Positions 23,282 to 31,150 of a stretch of 32,842 nt of DNA are shown piece after piece. The notes under the pieces were generated by a model. It worked only from the letters and a program-made list of their open reading frames with translations. It was not told the DNA's origin and made no database searches. How positions within the stretch are numbered: position 1 is the first letter of the stretch; each line of letters starts with the position of its first letter. Both the position numbers and the translations under genes were made by a program. This DNA is from an uncultured Clostridia bacterium (GTDB lineage: Bacteria; Bacillota; Clostridia; Christensenellales; Borkfalkiaceae): assembly GCA_947625065.1 (NCBI GenBank), contig CANQNB010000005.1, forward strand, positions 1 through 32,842, given 5' to 3'.

Positions 23282-24396
23282 CTTGTCTCCTCCCGGAAAC
23301 GCATCCTCTCCGCCGCCCGCACGGCGCGCTCATAGGCGCCGGCAATGGCATGCATGCCCACGTCGTTGGGGTGGATGCCGTCCGTCGTGTACTCGGTAAA
23401 GTTGCCCTTGAAGAGCTTGGAGCTGTCGAGGAAGGAGACAAGAGCTCCCCTCCTTCTGTACCGCCGCGCCGTCTCTTTGAGGAAGGTGCGGTAGTGCGCC
23501 GCGAGGCGGACGCGGTAGTCGTCATAAAGGTCGAGCGCAAAGGGCACGCGGGAGACGAGAATGACGGACGCCGCAGGGTTTCTCTCAAAGAAGGCATCCA
23601 GAAAGGGCGCCGTGTTGTTCCCGAGCCGCTCGTCGACGCCCGCATTGGGCTCGGTGTCGACGATGAGGGTATCGAGCCTGCGGCTGCCGAGGATCTCCCC
23701 CATCTCCCTCTCCATGAACGCCACCCCCGAAAAGCCGAAGTTGAGCACCTCTTCGTCGAGGGCGCGGGAGAGAAGATTGGTGGGCGCAAGCCCCGGGCGG
23801 GACGCCGCGCAGCCATGCACGATGCTCGTGCCATAAACGCCGACGCGGGTACCATGTCCGAAGGAGGCGGGTTCGACAGCCGCTCCCTCGTCCAATCCGA
23901 TCTCCATTTCTTCCACCGCCTGATAGAGGGGAAGGTGCAGGAGAAAGAGCCGCTTTTGGCGGGGCGCATCCACAAAGTGGGAGAGCGGAACTTCGTAATA
24001 GGTCGCGTCGAAATCGTAGCGGGCGACCTCGTGGAGAGCAAAGCCCCCCACCCGTTCGTCATGGACGTAGAGGTCCATGCCGCACTGCCCGATCTGGGTC
24101 ATGTTGGTCATGTTGAAGGGACCCGCGAGCTTCACCCGCACGCGCACATCGGCGGAGTCGGTGAAAAAGCGGATCTGGATGCCCGAGGAATGGGTGCCCG
24201 CCCACGCCTCACCGTCGTTGATGGGGCGGATGCGGTCGCGCTCGGCTTCCGTCAGGCGATAGTAGCCGTGCTCGGCGAGGGCGTCGGAGCCGAAGGTCCC
24301 GAAGACGGGATCCTTGGCGCTCCGCCAGACGAGGGGGCGAGCCCCTCCGCCCTGCGATGCCATGTTGCGGTCGAAGTCAAATACTGTCTTTGCCAT
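23278..24396 (-). CDS. SGNH/GDSL-type hydrolase (probable carbohydrate esterase)
   Basis: 372 residues, cytoplasmic. Residues ~60-175 form a beta-rich accessory domain (GTHSSGIQIRFFTDSADV, LHLPLYQAVEEMEIGLDEG) as in two-domain SGNH esterases. The catalytic domain starts at GVYGTSIVHG (~186-195) with probable nucleophile S191; block II is NFGFSG (G224), block III has N251 in EPNAGVDE, and the final catalytic dyad is D339 and H342 in TTDGIHPNDVGMHA. Relatives remove acetyl or similar ester groups from sugars. The start at 24396 lacks a good ribosome binding site and lies 27 nt after the lipoprotein stop, so the precise start is uncertain; M12 is the next candidate. Confidence 0.87.
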   Translation of the reverse strand: MAKTVFDFDRNMASQGGGARPLVWRSAKDPVFGTFGSDALAEHGYYRLTEAERDRIRPINDGEAWAGTHSSGIQIRFFTDSADVRVRVKLAGPFNMTNMTQIGQCGMDLYVHDERVGGFALHEVARYDFDATYYEVPLSHFVDAPRQKRLFLLHLPLYQAVEEMEIGLDEGAAVEPASFGHGTRVGVYGTSIVHGCAASRPGLAPTNLLSRALDEEVLNFGFSGVAFMEREMGEILGSRRLDTLIVDTEPNAGVDERLGNNTAPFLDAFFERNPAASVILVSRVPFALDLYDDYRVRLAAHYRTFLKETARRYRRRGALVSFLDSSKLFKGNFTEYTTDGIHPNDVGMHAIAGAYERAVRAAERMRFREETR

Positions 24397-24423
24397 GGGG
24401 TCTCTGTTCTTGCGCCGCGCGCC

Positions 24424-26010
24424 TTAGCTGTCCTTGCGGGAGGTGACGAGGAGGGAATTCATGACGGGGCGGGTGTCGTTCAGACCGCTCGTCCCCGTGT
24501 CGGCGGAACGGACGACCACTCTGCCGGTGTCCTCCCCGTCTGCGCGAACGACGAGCTGGGTGGAGCCGCCGCCGTCGAAGTTCGCCGCCTCGGTACAGCC
24601 GTAGTAGTAGATGAATTCGGCGAGCTGCGGAAGGTTCATGCCGTGGGGATCGGTCTTCTGCACATTCTGTCCGTAATAGTGCAGCGATTCGACGGCGAAG
24701 ACGACGACGGTGTGGTCGTTCTTGAGCCCGACCGCCGTGCGGGGAACATCGGGGCTCTGCGCGCCGTTGGAATTCTCCTTGGTGACGGTGGGCGCGATCT
24801 TGTCCCCCGTCACGAGCGCCTGACGGCAGCCGAGGATGGTCTTATAGCCGTCCCACGTTCCGTCGGGAGAGGAGACGGGGAAGGGAAGTTCGTCCCCCAC
24901 GTTCAACCCGGCGAGGAGGGAACCGGCGCTGTTGACCGTGCTCTGGCAGAGCAGCCAGCCGATGCCGTCGCCCGGCGTGAATTCCTGCCTCGACGTCGTC
25001 TTTTGGACTTCGAGCACCTTGAGGGTGTCGCCCGTAAGATCGACCTTGACGGCGACGCCGCGGCGCAGGGTGACCGGGTCCTCCATCGCGAAGAACACGT
25101 TGCTCGCGGGCACCCTCGAAAACTCCACGGGATAGCTCTCTCCGTCCACGACGAACTGGGCGGTGAGCTTCGCCTTGACGAGCTGCTCTTTGACCGCCGC
25201 CGTCTCGGGGTTGCCGTCCACCTTGATGATGGGAGCGATCTGCGCCTTCGTTCCGCTCACACCGAAGAGCATGGGCGCGGAGGCGGGCACGTCGGCTTCG
25301 AGATCCTTGTAGTCGTAGATATTTTTGTCGTTGTGACCGTTCTTGACGATGATGCCGTCCTTGACGAAGGCGTTGACGCATTGGGCGCCGAAGAAGTCGG
25401 CATTGACGGAGGCATAGACATGCCCGCCCGTGGCGTTCTCCCACGCCTGTGCGGTGGCATAGGGCGCCGCCTTTGCCCAGCCGAAGCCGGCAGCGGCGTT
25501 GTCCTTGGTCCCCGCGGCGATGTTCGCCTTGTTGAGGTCGACCTCCACCGCCCAGACGACGCTCGTCTGCCCGTTGGACTTCGTGACGGTGTTCTTGACG
25601 AGGTGCACCCCGTCGCCCAGTTCGGTGATCTCGTTCTGAACGTCTGCGGCGAACGCCGTGGGCGTGTAGCCTGCGCGGTAACTTACGGAGAAGGGCTCAT
25701 CGAGGGGCGGCGCAGGAATGTCCTCGCCGCACTCATCGCACTTTCCGTCGCTGTCTTCATCGACATGGGTGGTGTGCGGAGGCTTCGGAGTCTCCATCTG
25801 CGTGCCGCATTCGTCGCACTTGCCGTCGCTGTTTTTGTCGACATGGGTGGTGTGCGGAGGCTTGGGGGTCTCCATCTGCGTGCCGCATTCGTCGCACTTG
25901 CCGTCGCTGTTTTTGTCGACATGGGTGGTGTGCGGGGTCGTGCAGGCTGCGAGAGCGAGCATCGAGGAGAGGGCTAAACAGCCGACCACGGTCATCAGTT
26001 TCTTTTTCAT
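24424..26010 (-). CDS. Lipoprotein with phosphodiester glycosidase (NAGPA) domain and N-terminal Cys/Asp repeats
   Basis: 528 residues; the signal peptide ends with lipobox L-A-A-C23, so it is surface anchored. Residues 27-95 are three copies of a 26-residue unit with VDKNSDGKCDECG, which has an EF-hand-like D-x-N-x-D-G loop plus a CxxC pair. From about residue 110 the NAGPA domain follows: VWAVEVDLNKANI, HVYASVNADFFGAQ (~197-210), RTAVGLKNDHTVVVFAVE, and the hallmark NFDGGGSTQLVV (D479). In animals this domain releases GlcNAc from GlcNAc-1-phospho-6-mannose; bacterial members are described as phosphodiester glycosidases. It heads operon 2 and, being extracellular, probably trims sugar phosphodiesters before import of fragments by the operon 1 transporter. 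The promoter at 26062-26090 and a GGAGAAATTGC site precede it. Confidence 0.9.
   Translation of the reverse strand: MKKKLMTVVGCLALSSMLALAACTTPHTTHVDKNSDGKCDECGTQMETPKPPHTTHVDKNSDGKCDECGTQMETPKPPHTTHVDEDSDGKCDECGEDIPAPPLDEPFSVSYRAGYTPTAFAADVQNEITELGDGVHLVKNTVTKSNGQTSVVWAVEVDLNKANIAAGTKDNAAAGFGWAKAAPYATAQAWENATGGHVYASVNADFFGAQCVNAFVKDGIIVKNGHNDKNIYDYKDLEADVPASAPMLFGVSGTKAQIAPIIKVDGNPETAAVKEQLVKAKLTAQFVVDGESYPVEFSRVPASNVFFAMEDPVTLRRGVAVKVDLTGDTLKVLEVQKTTSRQEFTPGDGIGWLLCQSTVNSAGSLLAGLNVGDELPFPVSSPDGTWDGYKTILGCRQALVTGDKIAPTVTKENSNGAQSPDVPRTAVGLKNDHTVVVFAVESLHYYGQNVQKTDPHGMNLPQLAEFIYYYGCTEAANFDGGGSTQLVVRADGEDTGRVVVRSADTGTSGLNDTRPVMNSLLVTSRKDS
25726..25932 (-). repeat. 78-bp tandem repeat coding the HTTHVDKNSDGKCDECG units
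   Basis: Two and two-thirds copies of a 78-bp unit; the marker ACATGGGT recurs at 25763, 25841 and 25919, exactly 78 bp apart. The two upstream units on the coding strand are almost identical in DNA, which points to recent duplication or conversion. The third unit has diverged (DEDSDGKCDECGED). The copy number may vary between strains. Confidence 0.9.
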
Positions 26011-26035
26011 GCAATTTCTCCGGTTTTCGGTATTT

Positions 26036-26054
26036 GAAGAAATCCTATTTCTTC
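26036..26054 (-). promoter_or_regulatory. Inverted repeat at the operon 2 transcription start (operator candidate)
   Basis: GAAGAAAT, a 3-nt centre and ATTTCTTC form a perfect 8-bp dyad beginning 7 bases after the -10 box, covering about +1 to +19. A regulator bound there would block transcription. No equivalent dyad sits at the same place in operon 1. Confidence 0.5.
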
Positions 26055-26061
26055 ACTTTGC

Positions 26062-26090
26062 ATTGTAAAGAAAAATTGTATATTTGTCAA
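26062..26090 (-). promoter_or_regulatory. Sigma-A type promoter of operon 2
   Basis: TTGACA (26090-26085), a 17-nt spacer and TACAAT (26067-26062) on the minus strand. Both boxes equal those of the operon 1 promoter although the spacers differ. The start site should be near 26055, about 45 nt before the lipoprotein ATG. Confidence 0.88.
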
Positions 26091-26118
26091 CAGTTTCTGA
26101 AAAAAATTTTCGTCTTTT
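26083..26118 (-). promoter_or_regulatory. 36-bp block shared with the operon 1 promoter (copy 2)
   Basis: Counterpart of 14804-14839 with 32 identical positions. Differences are one base after the -35 box, one in the middle, and two after the A7T4 tract. Outside this block the two upstream regions do not resemble each other, which suggests that the block is under selection. Confidence 0.7.
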
Positions 26119-26150
26119 GGCGGAAAATTTCCCCTTTGCAGGGGTGACGG

Positions 26151-26166
26151 CGGGGGGATCCCCCCG
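26151..26166. other. 16-nt GC palindrome after the aminotransferase gene
   Basis: CGGGGGGATCCCCCCG is a perfect palindrome. It is followed by TTTTT on the plus strand only, so it is not a convincing terminator for the minus-strand aminotransferase; weaker TGACGGC/GCCGTCA arms flank it on a larger scale. It may still stabilise an mRNA end. Confidence 0.5.
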
Positions 26167-26197
26167 TTTTTGCAAAATTTTTTCGGATACTTTGCCG

Positions 26198-27379
26198 TCA
26201 GCGGGCGTAGTCGTCCATGAGGGCGCGGAAGGCGGGCAGGCTGCGCTCGATCGTCCTTCTCGGGACGCAGTAGGAGATGCGGACGTACCCCCGGACGCCG
26301 AAGGAATCGGACGGGACGAGCAAAAGCTCATGCGCCTTGGCGCGCTCGGCGAACGCCTTTGCGTCCTCCTCGAGCGCCTTCACAAAGAGGTAGAACGCCC
26401 CCTCGGGGACGGTGCACGCGTACCCCATGTCCGAAAGAGAGGTGTACAGAAGATCCCGGTTGGCGCGGTAGACCTCCACGTCGCTCACCTCGCCGAGGCA
26501 GGCGGAGACCACCCGCTGGAAGAGGGTGGGAGCACAGACATAGCCGTGGGCGCGCCCCGCCCCGCAGACTGCGGCGAAGACTTCCTCCGCCCGCGCGCAC
26601 CGGGGCGAGACGGCGATGTAACCGATGCGTTCCCCCGCGAGGGAGAGCGACTTCGAGAAGGAGTAGAGCACGAGGGTGTTTTCGTACACCGCCATGGGAT
26701 AGACGGGCTTTGCGCCGTAGGTGAGTTCGCGGTAGGGCTCGTCGGCGACGAGATAGATGGGCGCACCGAACTGCGCGCTCTTACGCCTTAGAAGTTCGCC
26801 GAGGGCGCGCATCTCCCCCTCCCCGTACACCGCGCCCGTGGGGTTGTTGGGGGAATTGACGAGGACGGCGCGCGTCCTGCTGCCGATCGCCCTTTCGATC
26901 GCCGTAAGGTCGAGGTGGAAGGATTTATCGGTGGGAACGGGCAGGAGCTTTCCTCCCGCCGTGCGGACGAAGACGGCGTACTCGGGGAAGAAGGGCGCGG
27001 GGACGATGACCTCCTCCCCTTCCTGCAGAATGGCAGAGAGCGCGGCGACGAGGGAAGCCGAGGCTCCGCAGGTCATGTAGACGAGACTCGCGGACATGGG
27101 TACCCCGAACGCGGTCTCGATGTACTGTGCGACCGCCCTTCGCACCTCGGGGAGACCGGGCGCGGAGGAGTAGCCGTGCAGCGTCTCGGGCGGCATCTCT
27201 GTGAGGAGGCGGGCGATCTCCTCCCTGACGCAGGCGGGCGCGGGAACGGACGGGTTGCCGATGGAGAAGTCGAAGACGTTGTCCTCCCCGATCTCCCGCT
27301 TCCTCGCACTGCCGTATTCGAAGAGTTCACGGATCGCCGACCTCTCCTCTCCGAGTTTCAACATCAATGGATCGACCAT
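26198..27379 (-). CDS. PLP-dependent class I/II aminotransferase
   Basis: 393 residues from ATG at 27379 (AAGGAG five bases before); an in-frame start at 27412 would overlap uvrA and lacks a ribosome binding site. Fold type I signatures: GYSSAPGLPEVRRAVA (~69-84), PLP-phosphate region MTCGASASL, N179 in NSPNNPTGAVY, D213 in VADEPYR, the Schiff-base lysine K243 in SFSKSLSLAGERIGY, and the C-terminal substrate Arg in GYVRISYC. This is the AspC/AlaT-like group with a pyridoxal-phosphate cofactor, acting in the cytoplasm; the amino acid used cannot be read from sequence. It lies 30 nt after uvrA and is probably co-transcribed. It appears unrelated to the glycan genes downstream, which have their own promoter. 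Confidence 0.93.
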   Translation of the reverse strand: MVDPLMLKLGEERSAIRELFEYGSARKREIGEDNVFDFSIGNPSVPAPACVREEIARLLTEMPPETLHGYSSAPGLPEVRRAVAQYIETAFGVPMSASLVYMTCGASASLVAALSAILQEGEEVIVPAPFFPEYAVFVRTAGGKLLPVPTDKSFHLDLTAIERAIGSRTRAVLVNSPNNPTGAVYGEGEMRALGELLRRKSAQFGAPIYLVADEPYRELTYGAKPVYPMAVYENTLVLYSFSKSLSLAGERIGYIAVSPRCARAEEVFAAVCGAGRAHGYVCAPTLFQRVVSACLGEVSDVEVYRANRDLLYTSLSDMGYACTVPEGAFYLFVKALEEDAKAFAERAKAHELLLVPSDSFGVRGYVRISYCVPRRTIERSLPAFRALMDDYAR

Positions 27380-27408
27380 GATTTTCTCCTTCGGTGCTCC
27401 CCGCGGGG

Positions 27409-30222
27409 TCACAGCACCTTCTTCAAAAATTGCCCCGTGTAGCTTTCGGGGACGGCAGCGATCTCCTCGGGGGTCCCGACCGCCACGATCTCACCGCCGC
27501 CGTCGCCCCCCTCCGGTCCGAGGTCAATGATGTGGTCGGCGATCTTGATCACGTCGAGATTGTGCTCGATGACGACCACCGTGTTTCCCCCCTCGCGCAG
27601 CCGCAAAAGGATCTTGACGAGTTTGTCCACGTCGTAGCTGTGCAGCCCCGTCGTCGGCTCGTCGAGGATGTAGAAGGTCTTCCCCGTCGACCGCTTGGAG
27701 AGCTCCGTCGCGAGCTTCACGCGCTGTGCCTCCCCGCCCGAGAGGGTGGTCGAACTCTGCCCGAGCTTGATGTAGCCGAGCCCCACTTCCTGCAGGGTGG
27801 AGATCTTATTATAGATGGAGGGCTGGCTCCTGAAGAAGTCGCACGCCTCCTCCACCGTCATTTCGAGGACGTCGGAAATGGACTTGCCCTTGTAGCGCAC
27901 CTCGAGCGTCTCGCGGTTGTAGCGCTTGCCCCCGCACACTTCGCAGGGGACGTAGACGTCGGGCAAAAAGTGCATCTCGATCTTCATGATGCCGTCGCCC
28001 TGACAGTTTTCGCACCTGCCTCCCGCGACGTTGAAGGAGAACCGCCCCGCCTTGAAGCCCATCGTCTTGGCGTCCGTCGTCGCCGCGAACAGCTCGCGGA
28101 TGGCGGTGAAGACGCCCGTATACGTCGCAGGATTGGAGCGCGGCGTGCGTCCGATCGGAGACTGGTCGATGGCGATCACCTTGTCGAAATACTCGGTGCC
28201 CTCGATCTCTCCGCTCTCGCCCGTGGGGAGGCGGGAACCGTTCAGAAGGTTGGAGAGGGCGGGCAGGATGATCTCGTTCACGAGGGAGGATTTGCCCGAT
28301 CCGCTCACCCCCGTGACGACGGTGATGAGCCCCGCGGGGATCTCGATGTCGATGCCCTTCAGATTGTTTTGGCGGCACCCATGTACGCGAAGGACCCTTC
28401 CGTCCGGCTGTTTGCGCACGGCGGGGACCTCGATCTTCCGCCGCCCCGCGAGGTAGTCCCCCGTGATGGAGGCGGGATTGTTCATGATGTCCTGCGCCGT
28501 GCCGGTCGCGACGACTTCGCCGCCGTGGATGCCTGCCTTCGGACCGATGTCGACGATGTAATCGGCAGCGCGCATGGTGTCCTCGTCGTGCTCGACGACG
28601 ATGAGGGTGTTGCCGAGGTCGCGCAGCCCCTTGAGCGAGGCAAGCAGTTTCTCGTTGTCCCGCTGATGGAGCCCGATGCTCGGCTCGTCGAGGATGTACA
28701 AAACCCCCGAGAGGGCGCTGCCAATCTGGGTCGCGAGGCGGATGCGCTGGCTCTCCCCGCCCGAGAGGGTCACCGCGCTCCTCGAGAGGGTGAGATAGTC
28801 GAGCCCCACGCCGTTGAGGAACCCGATGCGCGAGCGGATCTCCTTGAGGATGACGTCGGCGATCGCGTGCTGGCTCTTGGAGAGGACGAGCCCGTCGAAG
28901 AAGGCGGGCAGGCTGCGCACGGGCATTTCGCACACCTCGGCGATGTTCTTGCCCCCCACCGTGACCGCGAGCGCCTCCCTTTTGAGGCGTTTCCCGCGGC
29001 AGTCGGGGCAGTCGCTCGTGCGCATGTAGCGCTCGATGTCCCACTTCACCCCCTGCGAGGCGGTCTGGGCGTATCTGCGCTCCAAATTGCAGACGAATCC
29101 CTCCCATGCCGCCATGTAGGTGGAGTGCATGGTGCGGGTCGTGTATTCCATCTCGATCTTTTCGCCGCCGTTGCCGTACATGAGCAGGTCGAAGACCCCT
29201 TCGGGGAGGTCGCGGACGGGCACGTCGAGGGAGAAGTGATAGCGGCGGGCGAGGGCGCCGAGGTACGCCTGCGTCACCGAGGAGGAGTCGAGGTTCCACC
29301 CGCTGATGCGGATCGCGCCCTCACGGAGGGTCTTGGTGCGGTCGGGGCAGATGAGGTCGGCGTCCACCTTCTGCGTGAAGCCGAGCCCCGAGCAGGTCGG
29401 ACATGCCCCCCATACCGTGTTGAAGGAGAAGAGGCGGGGCTCGATCTCCTCGATGGACACCCCGCAGTCGGGGCAGGAATAGCGGGAGGAGTAGAGGGTC
29501 TCCTCCCCGTTGCAGTCGATGACGACGAGCCCGTCTGCGAGTTTGAGCGCCGTTTCGAGCGACTCGGTGAGCCGCTTCAGCACCCCCTCCTTCACGACGA
29601 GACGGTCGACGACGACGGAGATGGTGTGCTTGATGTTCTTTTCGAGCGCGATCTCCTCCTGCAAGTCATAGATGATGCCGTCGATCTTGACGCGCGCAAA
29701 GCCGCTCTTGCGGTAACTTGCGAGTTCCTTTTTATACTCCCCCTTCTTGCCGCGGACGACGGGCGCGAGGACGTGGATGCGGCTCCCCTCGGGCAGTTCG
29801 GTAACGCGGTCGGCGATCTCGTCCACCGTCTGGCGGCGGATCTCCCTGCCGCATACGGGGCAGTGCGGGATGCCCACGCGCGCAAAAAGCAGACGGAGAT
29901 AGTCGTAGATCTCCGTCACGGTCCCCACGGTGGAACGCGGGTTGTGCGATGTCGTCTTCTGATCGATAGAGATGGCGGGGGAGAGCCCGTCGATCTGCTC
30001 CACGTCGGGCTTTTCCATCATGCCGAGGAACTGCCGCGCGTAGGAGGAGAGGCTCTCCATGTAGCGGCGCTGCCCTTCGGCGAAGATGGTGTCGAACGCG
30101 AGGGTGCTCTTGCCGCTCCCCGAGAGCCCCGTAAAGACGGTGAGGCTGTCCCGCGGGATGCGCACATCGATGTTTTTCAGGTTGTTCTCTTTTGCACCTT
30201 TGACGTAGATAAAGTCTTTCAT
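27409..30222 (-). CDS. uvrA: Excinuclease ABC subunit A
   Basis: 937 residues, the usual length. UvrA finds DNA lesions with UvrB in nucleotide excision repair. Two ABC modules are complete: Walker [10 protein letters not shown] (~32-40) and GVSGSGKSS (~640), signatures [12 protein letters not shown] (~484) and [12 protein letters not shown] (~823), and Walker [11 protein letters not shown] and [10 protein letters not shown]. Zinc modules are CPDC...CPTC (~251-280) and CENC...CEVC (~736-762). The N-terminus [18 protein letters not shown] fits the family, so the ATG at 30222 is right although no ribosome binding site precedes it; a five-codon frame (MNIPL) ends by overlapping it as ATGA. A 15-bp inverted repeat lies 18 nt upstream. 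Confidence 0.98.
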   Translation of the reverse strand: MKDFIYVKGAKENNLKNIDVRIPRDSLTVFTGLSGSGKSTLAFDTIFAEGQRRYMESLSSYARQFLGMMEKPDVEQIDGLSPAISIDQKTTSHNPRSTVGTVTEIYDYLRLLFARVGIPHCPVCGREIRRQTVDEIADRVTELPEGSRIHVLAPVVRGKKGEYKKELASYRKSGFARVKIDGIIYDLQEEIALEKNIKHTISVVVDRLVVKEGVLKRLTESLETALKLADGLVVIDCNGEETLYSSRYSCPDCGVSIEEIEPRLFSFNTVWGACPTCSGLGFTQKVDADLICPDRTKTLREGAIRISGWNLDSSSVTQAYLGALARRYHFSLDVPVRDLPEGVFDLLMYGNGGEKIEMEYTTRTMHSTYMAAWEGFVCNLERRYAQTASQGVKWDIERYMRTSDCPDCRGKRLKREALAVTVGGKNIAEVCEMPVRSLPAFFDGLVLSKSQHAIADVILKEIRSRIGFLNGVGLDYLTLSRSAVTLSGGESQRIRLATQIGSALSGVLYILDEPSIGLHQRDNEKLLASLKGLRDLGNTLIVVEHDEDTMRAADYIVDIGPKAGIHGGEVVATGTAQDIMNNPASITGDYLAGRRKIEVPAVRKQPDGRVLRVHGCRQNNLKGIDIEIPAGLITVVTGVSGSGKSSLVNEIILPALSNLLNGSRLPTGESGEIEGTEYFDKVIAIDQSPIGRTPRSNPATYTGVFTAIRELFAATTDAKTMGFKAGRFSFNVAGGRCENCQGDGIMKIEMHFLPDVYVPCEVCGGKRYNRETLEVRYKGKSISDVLEMTVEEACDFFRSQPSIYNKISTLQEVGLGYIKLGQSSTTLSGGEAQRVKLATELSKRSTGKTFYILDEPTTGLHSYDVDKLVKILLRLREGGNTVVVIEHNLDVIKIADHIIDLGPEGGDGGGEIVAVGTPEEIAAVPESYTGQFLKKVL

Positions 30223-30239
30223 AGCGGAATATTCATGTT

Positions 30240-30273
30240 CACGACGTTTTGTTGCTTACAACAAAACGTCGTG
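30240..30273 (-). promoter_or_regulatory. Perfect 15-bp inverted repeat just upstream of uvrA
   Basis: CACGACGTTTTGTTG (30240-30254), loop CTTA, CAACAAAACGTCGTG (30259-30273). In the mRNA this strong hairpin would sit 17 bases before the uvrA ATG, where a ribosome binding site should be. There is no T-tract. It could be a regulatory hairpin, an operator or the end of a mobile repeat. Confidence 0.7.
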
Positions 30274-30288
30274 AGAAGTTGGCTCTTG

Positions 30289-30404
30289 GCTCCCCCTTGA
30301 GGGGGAGCTGTCACGCTGCCCTTGCGTGACGGAAGGGGTGTGATGACAAAAATTGCGACACCCCTTCCGTCACCTACGGTGACACCCACCCCTCGAGGGG
30401 TGGG
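30289..30404. repeat. Compound palindromic intergenic element (copy 3)
   Basis: A 16-bp perfect inverted repeat (GTGACGGAAGGGGTGT at 30326-30341 facing 30358-30373) is flanked by GTCACGC/GCGTGAC (30310-30330), GTCACC/GGTGAC (30369-30383), GCTCCCCC-TTGA-GGGGGAGC (30289-30308) and the 20-nt palindrome at 30385-30404. Both halves carry the same order, hairpin, GTCAC dyad, GGAAGGGGTGT, so the element is two copies of one unit in head-to-head orientation. It belongs with the elements at 14986-15077 and 31341-31440. Confidence 0.75.
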
Positions 30405-30482
30405 CAAGGGGGCTGGTCTTCCCCTCTTTTTTCATTTTTGAGCCCGAGATTCGGACATGGGTGGCACGGATGAGGTCTTAGC

Positions 30483-31070
30483 TTACTCAAGCAGGGAGAT
30501 GAGGTGACGGACGACGGCGTCGATCTGCTTCCAGTTCGCCCCGCCGTAGCGCACTTCGCGGGCGCGGTGGATGTTATGCTTGCCTACGGCGAGCACGGCG
30601 CGCACTCCCTCTTCCTGCGCACGCAGACAGGCGGTCACGTCGTCATCGACGAGGATGGGGATCCCGTGTTCGGCGCAATAGCGTCCCTTCTCCTCGAAGG
30701 GAACGCCCGCCACGATCTCATCGTAGGGGATGCGCCGCTTTTCGAGCCAGTCGCGCGTGACCTTTTCGGGATTGACAAACCACTCCTCCGTGCGGGAGGT
30801 GAGGATGACGACCTCGTGCCCGTCCTCCCGCCAGCCGCGGAGGGTCTCGCGGGCATACCTGCGCGCCTCCGCATCGGTGAAGACGACGATGCCGCCGTCA
30901 CGGATGAATTCCAACACGTCGCTAAGCTCCCAATCGTAGACCTCCACGAACTTGTTGGAATACTCGCGCGCAAGGTGGAAGTCAAGATTTTTGCGCTCGA
31001 TATAGGCGCCCGCCTTGCCGACGCGGTCGATGATATTGAGGGTATCGTCGATGTCAACTGCGATTTTCAT
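30483..31070 (-). CDS. HAD-superfamily 5'-nucleotidase-like protein (NT5C/YqfW type)
   Basis: 195 residues from ATG at 31070 (GAGGTGCTTC before it). The N-terminus MKIAVDIDDTLN carries the HAD nucleophile D6 and the general acid D8. Motif II is in VVILTSRT, and the acidic motif IV is ILVDDD near residue 135. The short cap between them (DFHLAREYSNKFVEVYDWEL) and overall size fit the NT5C-type phosphatases, of which several act on nucleoside monophosphates; the substrate of this one is uncertain. Cytoplasmic. It sits between uvrB (416-nt gap) and uvrA (260-nt gap), so a link to nucleotide metabolism after repair is possible but only positional. Confidence 0.85.
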   Translation of the reverse strand: MKIAVDIDDTLNIIDRVGKAGAYIERKNLDFHLAREYSNKFVEVYDWELSDVLEFIRDGGIVVFTDAEARRYARETLRGWREDGHEVVILTSRTEEWFVNPEKVTRDWLEKRRIPYDEIVAGVPFEEKGRYCAEHGIPILVDDDVTACLRAQEEGVRAVLAVGKHNIHRAREVRYGGANWKQIDAVVRHLISLLE

Positions 31071-31096
31071 GAAGCACCTCGTGTATTACAAAATTT

Positions 31097-31150
31097 CGTA
31101 AATTTCTATCATATAGAAGCCCTTTGAGACTGAGGGCATAGAAATTTACG
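31097..31150 (-). promoter_or_regulatory. 13-bp inverted repeat before the nucleotidase gene
   Basis: CGTAAATTTCTAT (31097-31109) faces ATAGAAATTTACG (31138-31150). A nested GCCCT/AGGGC dyad (31119-31123, 31133-31137) extends the fold. It lies 27 nt upstream of the ATG at 31070. It may be a leader structure or the ends of a small mobile repeat. No confident promoter was found near it. Confidence 0.5.

Noticed and set aside
25726-25932. 78-bp tandem repeat as a CRISPR-like array
   Set aside because: There are no unique spacers, and the units are in frame within a lipoprotein gene.
26151-26166. GC palindrome as terminator of the aminotransferase transcript
   Set aside because: The T-tract follows on the plus strand, not on the transcribed minus strand.
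27394-30300. A 968-codon plus-strand frame opposite uvrA
   Set aside because: It is an in-register shadow of a clearly recognisable uvrA.
30219-30407. 62-codon minus-strand frame ahead of uvrA
   Set aside because: It passes through the compound repeat and looks like translated hairpin DNA. Only its last five codons (MNIPL overlap) are worth noting as a possible coupling frame.
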